From Chloroflexota bacterium (lineage in GTDB: Bacteria; Chloroflexota; Anaerolineae; Anaerolineales; DRMV01), in assembly GCA_013154225.1 (NCBI GenBank), contig JAADCW010000139.1:1-9373 (forward strand): DNA of 9,373 nt, given 5' to 3'. Each line of letters opens with the position of its first letter. Within the stretch, counting starts at the first letter, position 1. The notes under the pieces were generated by a model that was not told where the DNA came from, did no database searches, and saw only the letters and a list, made by a program, of their open reading frames with translations. The translations under genes and the position numbers were made by a program. Shown here one piece after another: positions 1 through 5,597 of this stretch.

Positions 1-154
1 AGCGGATGACTTACTACCTGTAACCCCGGCTGTGCCAGCCTTCTTTGCGGCCTTTGTGCCGAGAGCAATGCCGCAGGGCAAACGCGCCCTTGGCAGAGGC
101 ATTGGCTTTGGGCGGGGTAATATTGAGGTGGGCAATTCTTACAGGAATTAAAGA
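1..154. other. GC-rich flank, possible tail of an upstream gene
   Basis: No complete gene is visible here. One + strand frame is open from base 2 to a TAA at 149-151 and could be the last ~49 codons of a gene starting left of the window; it ends ...NIEVGNSYRN and I do not recognise it. The opposite strand is also open over much of the stretch, so openness alone is weak evidence. The segment is GC-rich, in contrast to the AT-rich gene that follows. AGGAA at 143-147 is the likely ribosome binding site of that next gene. I saw no well-spaced sigma-70 promoter. Confidence 0.3.
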
Positions 155-1072
155 ATGCAAAAGACGAAACGCCAACATTATGTGCCTCAATTTTATCTAA
201 GAAAATTTTCAGAAGACGGCAATTCCATTTTCGTTTTCGATAAAGTGAGAAGGGCCATCTTTAATAGTAGTATTATAAATGTAGCACAAGAACGCTATTT
301 TTTCGACCTTCCTGAAGAAGTAACAGGAGATGAAGATCCACAGATTGTTGAGCAAGTTTTTGCAGAGTTAGAAACGACATATGCTTCTTTACTAGATAAA
401 CTTTTACAAGCTCTTGTTCGAAAGAGACGTTTTAATCCAAAATACAAAATTCAGTTGGCTTTTTTTATTAGTATTCAATTCTTGCGCACACGAGAATATC
501 GTCAAAACCAAGCTCAACTAAGAAAAGCAATAGTTGATGTCATAAATCAAGAATTTGCTAAAGAGGGAATGTGGCTAGAATATGGCTACAAGGATGAAGC
601 TGTAAACCATTTTATTAGTTTGTTTAATCCTAAATTAGTTGAAGCCTTAACTGAGGTGTTGTTAAAGCATATATGGGTTATATGGAATAATAAAACAGAA
701 CATCCTTTTTATACTTCAGATAATCCTGTTGTTGTAGCATCACGGATACAAAAATCCGCTGGATTTGCCTCTCCAGGGGTTGAAATTCTACTGCCTCTTA
801 ATTCAAAATTATTACTTTCTATCTGCGAAAAGAATTATTTTTCTAATCTTTCCAGTTCTGACTGCAAAGTCAGAAATCTATATGATGATGCTCAGGTGAA
901 ATACTACAATAGACTTCAAGTAATAAATGCCTTTCGACAAGTATATTGCTCTTCACAACACTTTAGTTTAGCTGAGGAGGTATGTGAACAAACCCCAAAT
1001 CTTTGTGATCCTAATCGCCAAAGAGTAGAAGTTGAACAGTATGGAGATATCATCAAATTTTCGTTTAAGTAA
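155..1072 (+). CDS. DUF4238 family protein, function unknown
   Basis: This 305-residue protein matches the DUF4238 family by its hallmark segments. The N-terminal QHYVPQFYLRKF motif is at residues 7-18. An acidic stretch with the E..FAELE pattern lies around 62-73. The helix FFISIQFLRTREYR spans 103-116. The TSDNPV motif is at 187-192 and a PLNSKLLL segment at 214-221. No signal peptide or membrane segment is evident, so it is probably cytoplasmic. The ATG at 155 is preceded by AGGAA at 143-147 with 7 nt spacing. The family has no established biochemical role; members are often isolated accessory genes. The gene is conspicuously AT-rich (codons such as TTT, ATT, AAA, TTA) beside GC-rich neighbours, and repeat-like DNA lies downstream, so horizontal acquisition is likely. 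The family call is confident; a defence or nuclease role would be speculation. Confidence 0.85.
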   Translation: MQKTKRQHYVPQFYLRKFSEDGNSIFVFDKVRRAIFNSSIINVAQERYFFDLPEEVTGDEDPQIVEQVFAELETTYASLLDKLLQALVRKRRFNPKYKIQLAFFISIQFLRTREYRQNQAQLRKAIVDVINQEFAKEGMWLEYGYKDEAVNHFISLFNPKLVEALTEVLLKHIWVIWNNKTEHPFYTSDNPVVVASRIQKSAGFASPGVEILLPLNSKLLLSICEKNYFSNLSSSDCKVRNLYDDAQVKYYNRLQVINAFRQVYCSSQHFSLAEEVCEQTPNLCDPNRQRVEVEQYGDIIKFSFK

Positions 1073-1171
1073 AGCAAATAACCATCTAACTCGCGTGAGA
1101 TTTACTTGCCTCGCCGTACTTAGCAAACAAAACAGACAAATCAGCGACACACTCATTGGCTTGCGAATCTA

Positions 1172-1247
1172 GTAGGTGGCGGATAGCTTCGCCGGGCTCG
1201 CTGCGCTCGCTTGGTTCGCAATCCCCTGACACTATTCTTCCACCTAC
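1172..1247. repeat. REP-like palindromic unit, about 76 bp
   Basis: GTAGGTGG at 1172-1179 is matched by its complement CCACCTAC at 1240-1247. The match extends imperfectly inward (GGATAG against CTATTC). The interior contains the low-complexity run GGCTCGCTGCGCTCGC, and TTGCGAA just outside (1161-1167) pairs with TTCGCAA inside (1215-1221). Such snap-back units with GCTGCGCTCGC-type cores are typical of dispersed intergenic repeats. Only one copy is visible, so its repeat status is inferred. Confidence 0.45.
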
Positions 1248-1399
1248 AAACAACAAAAGTCCGCGAACACTTCGGGCGTTTTACTGTATCATAGAGCTTG
1301 CACAGTTGACCGATGCGGCATGAATTGCAGGTGCTAAAGCTCCTACCACGTCAAGCAACACCAAGGCATGAAGGCGAAATAGACTTTATTGGCCCTTTA

Positions 1400-1439
1400 C
1401 GCCCTCACCCTCAGCCCCTCTCCCAAAGAGCAAGGGGAG
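1400..1439. repeat. Dispersed GC-rich palindromic repeat
   Basis: The segment begins CGCCCTCACCCTCAGCCCCT and ends in AAGGGGAG. CCCCT at 1415-1419 can pair with AGGGG at 1433-1437. Sequences of this form (CCCTCACCC...CCCCTCTCCCAAAG...AGGGGAG) are familiar intergenic repeats scattered through many environmental bacterial genomes, including Chloroflexota. No coding function is likely. Only one copy lies in this window, so recognition rests on its familiar form. Confidence 0.5.
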
Positions 1440-1510
1440 AAACAGGCCCTGGATAGCGTGAATGCCACTGGTTTACAATCTTACACGCTGACTGCGTAAC
1501 GCCTACAATA

Positions 1511-1668
1511 ACCGGAGTGTTGGATAAGGGAAAAGCCCTCGCGTTGCGGAGATTGCGAAGCAATCGTAGTCAAAACGCAGAAAAAAGCACTTTTGGGTGC
1601 TTCGACTGCGCTCCCGTTGGTCGCTCCACTCAGTGCAACGCGTTGTAAGGCTTATCCGCAATTCGGGT
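1511..1668. mobile_element. MITE-like element with terminal inverted repeats
   Basis: The left end ACCGGAGTGTTGGATAAG (1511-1528) and the reverse complement of the right end, ACCCGAATTGCGGATAAG (1651-1668), match at 13 of 18 positions, including the last seven (GGATAAG). Immediately outside each end lies TACAATA (1504-1510 and 1669-1675), consistent with a 7-bp target-site duplication. The 158-bp body has no transposase frame. It holds internal hairpins such as GATTGC-GAA-GCAATC (1551-1565) and AAGCAC...GTGCTT. This is the architecture of a non-autonomous insertion-sequence derivative. TACAAT also occurs once more nearby (1474-1479), which weakens the duplication argument slightly. The parent family was not identified. 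Confidence 0.5.
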
Positions 1669-1674
1669 TACAAT

Positions 1675-1709
1675 AAAAAAACAGCGCCCTGCAAGCATCA
1701 GGGCGCTGT
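1675..1709 (-). terminator. Rho-independent terminator of the F1/MreB-like operon
   Basis: A perfect 11-bp stem, ACAGCGCCCTG (1681-1691) with CAGGGCGCTGT (1699-1709), closes a 7-nt loop. Read on the minus strand it is followed by TTTTTT (complement of 1675-1680), giving a classic intrinsic terminator 28 nt after the stop codon of the MreB-like gene. The + strand side is also followed by T-rich sequence (TTGTATTTT), so it may work in both directions. Confidence 0.92.
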
Positions 1710-1736
1710 TTGTATTTTCGGGGAGGCAAGCAAATT

Positions 1737-2744
1737 TTAGATGGGCACCAAATGCCGCCGCAAAACGGGCAACTGCTCAAGCCCTCGGGCGGCACCGAGC
1801 ACCGCGGCATTGGCCGGGTCGTCCACCAAATACGCGGGCACGCCGAGTTCCTTGGTCATCAAGCGATCTAACCCACGCAGCAGCGCGGTGCCACCGCACA
1901 GCGCCACCCCCCGGTCAATGACGTCGGCCACCAGCTCGGGCGGGGTCTTTTCCATCACCCGCCGCACGGTTTCTACCATCTCGTGCAGGGGGTCCTGCAG
2001 GGCTTCGACGATCTCGCTGGTGGTGAGGGTAATCTCCCGAGGCAGGCCGGTCACCTGATCCTGCCCTTGGACCTCCGCGCTCATCTCTTCATCCAAAGGC
2101 ACTGCCGCGCCGATTTTGTATTTGACCTGCTCTGCCGTAGGCTGGCCCAAAATCAGGCCATATTTTCGGCGGACGTAGGTGATAATGGCCTCATCCAAAT
2201 CGCGACCACCGCGGCGCAGGGTCTCTGCCGCGACCACGCCATACATGGCAATGACCGCGGCCTGGGTTGTGCCTGCACCCAGGTTGACGATCATGTTCCC
2301 TGCCGGGCTGCTGACGGGCAAATCAGCACCCAGGGCCGAGGCCAGCGGGTTAGGGATGAGGAAAACCTCGCTACTGCCCGCCTGAAGCGCGGCCTCGTGC
2401 ACCGCGCGGCGTTCCACGCTGGTGACGCCGTAGGGCACGGTAATCATCACCTTGGGACGGAACAGCCACGACGTGCCTCCGGCCTTGCGCAACAAAATGC
2501 GGAGCAGTTTTTCCGTCAGTTCGTAATAGGCCACCACGCCGTTTTGCAAAGGCCGAATGACCTCGTAGACGTCAGGCGCGCGGCCTTCCATTTGCGCGGC
2601 TTCTTCGCCCGCGGCAACCATTCGCTGTTCCGCGGCGGCCACGGCAACCAGGGTGGGCTCGTCGAGCAACACCTGATCGCCTTCGGCAATGCGTACCCGC
2701 TCAGTCCCCAGGTCAATGCCCAGGTTACGGGAAAAAAGCGCCAT
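1737..2744 (-). CDS. Divergent MreB-family actin-like protein
   Basis: This 335-residue protein aligns with MreB/Mbl along its whole length, at about the usual family size. The phosphate-1 loop GIDLGT is at 9-14, the TVPYGVTSVERRAV segment at 102-115, the phosphate-2 loop NLGAGTT at 154-160, the DLDEAIITYVRRKYGL segment at 182-197, and the adenosine motif CGGTALLRG at 283-291. MreB polymerises under the inner membrane and organises wall synthesis in rod-shaped cells. The active site differs from the usual pattern. The region normally reading EEP (catalytic Glu) is PNP at 131-133, and phosphate-2 Asp is Asn154, so ATP hydrolysis may be weak or lost. It is the last gene of the operon, 11 nt after atpC, with TGAGG (which contains the atpC stop) as likely ribosome binding site. 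It is probably a paralogue rather than the main MreB. An Mbl-like or scaffold role is possible. Confidence 0.85.
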   Translation of the reverse strand: MALFSRNLGIDLGTERVRIAEGDQVLLDEPTLVAVAAAEQRMVAAGEEAAQMEGRAPDVYEVIRPLQNGVVAYYELTEKLLRILLRKAGGTSWLFRPKVMITVPYGVTSVERRAVHEAALQAGSSEVFLIPNPLASALGADLPVSSPAGNMIVNLGAGTTQAAVIAMYGVVAAETLRRGGRDLDEAIITYVRRKYGLILGQPTAEQVKYKIGAAVPLDEEMSAEVQGQDQVTGLPREITLTTSEIVEALQDPLHEMVETVRRVMEKTPPELVADVIDRGVALCGGTALLRGLDRLMTKELGVPAYLVDDPANAAVLGAARGLEQLPVLRRHLVPI

Positions 2745-2755
2745 GATGAGGGACC

Positions 2756-3208
2756 TCAGCCCTTATCTTCGGGCGCGCCGGATTGAATTTGCGGGCCGCT
2801 CTTGGGGCGGAAACGCCGCACGGCATCCAGGCGAATGCGAGCCCGCTGAAGCGCGGCCTGCGCGGCCAGATGCTCTGCCGTGGAAGGCGGCGTTTTCTTG
2901 AGCAGTTCCTCAGCCCGCTTGCGCGCTTCTTCTGCACGCCGCTCATCAATTTCGGTGACGTGCTCCGACGCATCGGCCAAAATGGTGACTTTGTCAGGGC
3001 GCACTTCCACCACACCGCCGGTCACGGTGTAGTAATCTTCCTGCCCATCACGCACCACTTTGATGATGCCCGGCTTGAGGGTGGAAAGCAAGGGCGCGTG
3101 GTTGGCCAAAATGCCCATTTCACCGCTCGCACCAGGCACCACCACCATATCGGCCTCGCCAGACCACACCATGCGATCTTGGGAGACGATTTCGCAATGG
3201 ATTGGCAT
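2756..3208 (-). CDS. atpC: F1 ATP synthase epsilon subunit
   Basis: The 150-residue product is the epsilon subunit of the F1 central stalk, which couples the rotor to F0 and can inhibit ATP hydrolysis. The N-terminal beta-sandwich covers about residues 1-84, with the family-typical GEMGILANHAPLLSTLKPG at 29-47 and TGGVVEVRPDKVTILAD at 63-79. The charged stretch from about 85 to 133 (ERRAEEARKRAEELLKK, then AALQRARIRL) forms the C-terminal helical hairpin. A polar tail of about 17 residues follows and makes the protein slightly longer than common homologues (130-140). The start is well supported: GGAGG at 3213-3217 overlaps the atpD stop codon, four bases before ATG 3208. The gap from atpD is 8 nt, so translational coupling is likely. 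Confidence 0.97.
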   Translation of the reverse strand: MPIHCEIVSQDRMVWSGEADMVVVPGASGEMGILANHAPLLSTLKPGIIKVVRDGQEDYYTVTGGVVEVRPDKVTILADASEHVTEIDERRAEEARKRAEELLKKTPPSTAEHLAAQAALQRARIRLDAVRRFRPKSGPQIQSGAPEDKG

Positions 3209-3216
3209 AACGCCTC

Positions 3217-4623
3217 CTACGCGGCTTCTTTCGCCATCTTTTCGGCCTTCTCCACAGCCTCGTCAATGGTACCGACCATGTAGAAAGCCTGTTCGGGCAG
3301 GTCGTCGTGCTTGCCGTCCAAAATTTCGCGGAAGCCGCGGACGGTTTCTTTGAGCGAGACGTACCGCCCAGGGATACCGGTAAACTGCTCGGCCACAAAC
3401 ATGGGCTGGGAGAAGAAGCGTTCAATCTTGCGGGCGCGGCTCACGATGAGTTTGTCGTCTTCGCTCAGTTCTTCCACGCCCAAAATGGCGATGATGTCTT
3501 GCAGGTCCTTATAGCGCTGGAGCACCTGCTGAACTTCGCGCGCGGTGCGGTAGTGTTCCTCGCCCACGATGCGGGGGTCGAGGATGCGCGAGGTCGAAGC
3601 CAAGGGATCCACCGCGGGGTAAATACCTTTGGCTGCAATGGAGCGTTCCAGCGCGATGGTTGCGTCCAGGTGGGCGAACGTGACCACCGGGGCAGGGTCG
3701 GAGTAGTCGTCCGCGGGCACGTACACAGCCTGCATGGACGTAATGGAGCCCTGCTTGGTGGAGGTAATGCGCTCTTGGAGTTCGCCCATTTCCGTTGCCA
3801 GGGTGGGCTGGTAGCCTACCGCGGAAGGCAAGCGCCCCAACAGGGCCGACACTTCGGAACCGGCCATGGAGAAGCGGAAGATGTTGTCAATGAAGAGCAA
3901 CACGTCTTTGCCTTGATCGCGGAAGTATTCCGCGATGGTCAGGCCGGTGAGGGCCACGCGCAGGCGCACGCCAGGGGGCTCATTCATCTGGCCGTAAACC
4001 ATCACCGTGTCTTTCATCACGCCCGATTCCAGCATTTCGCGGTAGAGCTGGGTGCCTTCACGGGTGCGCTCGCCCACACCGGTGAACACCGAGTTCCCTT
4101 TGTGCACGGTGGCGATGGTGCGGATGAGTTCCATGATGATCACGGTCTTGCCCACGCCAGCACCGCCGAAAATACCGGTTTTACCGCCTTTGGTGAAGGG
4201 GGCAATCAGGTCAATGACCTTGAGGCCGGTTTCAAACACCTCAACGGTGGTAGATTGTTCTTCAAACTTGGGCGCGGGGCGGTGGATGGGGTAGCGCTCT
4301 TTGGCTTCCACCGGGCCGGCTTCATCCACGGGTTCACCCAAAACGTTGAAGATGCGCCCCAGCACATTTTCGCCCACGGGCACGGAAATAGGGGCGCCGG
4401 TCGCCCGCACGGTCATCCCGCGCTTCAGGCCGTCGGTGGCGCCCATGGCCACGCAGCGCACCCAGTTGTTGCCCAGGTGCTTTTGCACTTCCAGCACCAG
4501 GGGTTGGTCATCGTCGCGAAGCACTTCTACGGCTTCGTAAATTTCGGGGAGTTGTTCGGCGGGGAATTCCACGTCTACCACGCCGCCTAAAATCTGTACG
4601 ACTCGGCCGGTTGCTTTCGCCAT
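3217..4623 (-). CDS. atpD: F1 ATP synthase beta subunit (catalytic)
   Basis: This 468-residue protein is the catalytic subunit that makes or hydrolyses ATP at the alpha/beta interface. Visible motifs are the Walker A GGAGVGKT at 153-160, the catalytic Glu in GVGERTREG (E185), Walker B LLFIDN at 242-247, the ATPase alpha/beta signature PAVDPLASTS at 336-345, and EELSEDD at 384-390 (the DELSEED lever that contacts gamma). Length and motifs are normal, and no key residue is missing. The start is placed at ATG 4623. An in-frame TTG at 4635 would add four residues, but it lies against the GGAGG ribosome binding site (4629-4633) that serves the ATG. The gene is 21 nt downstream of atpG and 8 nt upstream of atpC. 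Confidence 0.98.
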   Translation of the reverse strand: MAKATGRVVQILGGVVDVEFPAEQLPEIYEAVEVLRDDDQPLVLEVQKHLGNNWVRCVAMGATDGLKRGMTVRATGAPISVPVGENVLGRIFNVLGEPVDEAGPVEAKERYPIHRPAPKFEEQSTTVEVFETGLKVIDLIAPFTKGGKTGIFGGAGVGKTVIIMELIRTIATVHKGNSVFTGVGERTREGTQLYREMLESGVMKDTVMVYGQMNEPPGVRLRVALTGLTIAEYFRDQGKDVLLFIDNIFRFSMAGSEVSALLGRLPSAVGYQPTLATEMGELQERITSTKQGSITSMQAVYVPADDYSDPAPVVTFAHLDATIALERSIAAKGIYPAVDPLASTSRILDPRIVGEEHYRTAREVQQVLQRYKDLQDIIAILGVEELSEDDKLIVSRARKIERFFSQPMFVAEQFTGIPGRYVSLKETVRGFREILDGKHDDLPEQAFYMVGTIDEAVEKAEKMAKEAA

Positions 4624-4644
4624 GCTTGCCTCCAAAATTCTGGT

Positions 4645-5586
4645 TTATTGCGATTGTTGGGCCGCCTGGGCGGCTTTGCGGGCTTCGGCAGCCATTGCTT
4701 GCGCCAGGGCTTCGGCGCCGCCAGCAATGTCGAGCATTTCGCTGGTAATGCTCTGCTGCCGGGCTTTGTTGTATTCCAATTGCAGGGCATCGGCCAGTTC
4801 GGTGGCGTTGTCGGTCGCGTTTTTCATGGCCACCATACGGGCAGCATGTTCGCTGGCCTGCGATTCCAACACCGCATGGAACACCTGCAACTGCGTAAAA
4901 CGCGGCACAATCTGGTTCAAAATCTCGGTTTCGTCGGGTTCGTAAATGTAGGAAGCCACCGCTTTATGCCCCGCGGCGGGGGAAAAGTCCTGCACACGGG
5001 TATCTTCTTCAACTTCCAGGGGCAGGAGTTTCTTCATGGTGGGGTTCTGCCGCAGCATGTTGACGAAATCGGTGTAAACCAGGTAGATTTCGTCGGCTTT
5101 GCCGCTGAGAAATTCCTCTACCAACAAATGCCCAATTTGGGAAACATCGGCAAACTTGGGCCGATCGGGGATCCCGCTAAAATCGGCCACGATGTGCTTG
5201 CCGCGGCGGTGGAGAATTTCCCGCCCCTTGCGCCCGATGGTCACATAGTGCACGGGCACGGGATAGTTGTCGAATTTCTTGAACATGAAGCGCAGGACGT
5301 TGGTGTTGTAAGGCCCGGCCAGACCGCGATCGCTGGTGATGAGGGCCACGAGGACGTTTTTGACCTCGTCGCGGCGGGTCATCAGCGGGTGCATGTGTTC
5401 ACGGCCCGGCTGCATGGCCACGTGGGTCAGCACTTCCCACGCTTTGGTGGCATAGGGTCGGCTGGCTTCCACCGTGGCAATTGCCCGCTGCACCTTGCTG
5501 GCGCTCACGGCCTGCAAAGCACGGGTAATTTGGGCAATGCTCTTGACGCTCCGAATGCGGAGTTTGACTTCACGTGCGGTTGCCAT
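4645..5586 (-). CDS. atpG: F1 ATP synthase gamma subunit
   Basis: The 313-residue gamma subunit forms the rotating coiled-coil shaft inside the alpha3beta3 ring. The N-terminal helix carries the usual REVKLRIRSVKSIAQITRAL segment (5-24). The central Rossmann-like part includes ALITSDRGLAGPYNTN (81-96). The C-terminal helix has the family signature MKNATDNATELADALQLEYNKARQ starting near residue 252, followed by ITSEMLDIAGGAEAL. The protein ends in an Ala/Gln-rich tail of about 20 residues, so it is somewhat longer than the E. coli protein (287). ATG 5586 is 11 nt after the atpA stop. The likely Shine-Dalgarno AGGAT overlaps that TAG stop (TAGGAT), again suggesting coupling. No delta gene lies next to it. 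Confidence 0.97.
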   Translation of the reverse strand: MATAREVKLRIRSVKSIAQITRALQAVSASKVQRAIATVEASRPYATKAWEVLTHVAMQPGREHMHPLMTRRDEVKNVLVALITSDRGLAGPYNTNVLRFMFKKFDNYPVPVHYVTIGRKGREILHRRGKHIVADFSGIPDRPKFADVSQIGHLLVEEFLSGKADEIYLVYTDFVNMLRQNPTMKKLLPLEVEEDTRVQDFSPAAGHKAVASYIYEPDETEILNQIVPRFTQLQVFHAVLESQASEHAARMVAMKNATDNATELADALQLEYNKARQQSITSEMLDIAGGAEALAQAMAAEARKAAQAAQQSQ

Positions 5587-5597
5587 AGGCTTCTATC

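Larger units (their letters stand above)
1073..1736. other. Gene-free repeat-rich interval
   Basis: No convincing protein gene lies here. The stretch holds a palindromic unit (1172-1247), a dispersed GC-rich repeat (about 1400-1439), a small inverted repeat AGCGTG/CACGCT (1455-1460, 1484-1489), a MITE-like element (1511-1668) and the terminator of the leftward operon (1675-1709). Short open frames are present, but none has a ribosome binding site or recognisable family. It separates an AT-rich accessory gene from a GC-rich housekeeping operon and reads as an accumulation site for repeats or remnants. Confidence 0.7.

Noticed and set aside
1067..1107. AAGTAAA...TTTACTT inverted repeat after the DUF4238 gene as a terminator
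   Set aside because: The stem is only 7 AT-rich pairs with a 27-nt loop and no T-run follows, so it is not a credible intrinsic terminator.
968..1156. Minus-strand frame of 62 codons overlapping the end of the DUF4238 gene
   Set aside because: It overlaps a supported gene, has no ribosome binding site, and its hydrophobic start is what antisense AT-rich DNA commonly gives.
1313..1456. Short + frame of 47 codons containing HEGEIDFIGPL, which faintly recalls an integrase catalytic core
   Set aside because: Too short, no flanking integrase motifs, and its second half is translated dispersed repeat. At most it is a tiny remnant, and chance is more likely.
1..1736. CRISPR array or tRNA gene in the repeat-rich left part
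   Set aside because: No regularly spaced direct repeats and no cloverleaf were found by eye; the repeats seen are inverted and unrelated to each other.
3307..4590. Long open frame on the + strand opposite atpD (427 codons), with similar frames opposite atpA, atpG and the MreB-like gene
   Set aside because: These are antisense shadows of GC-rich coding sequence: His/Gly-rich, no family resemblance and no ribosome binding sites, while the minus-strand proteins are unmistakable.
4624..4635. Upstream TTG start for atpD
   Set aside because: It abuts the GGAGG that serves the ATG at 4623; beta subunits normally begin close to the MAKATGRVVQ start.
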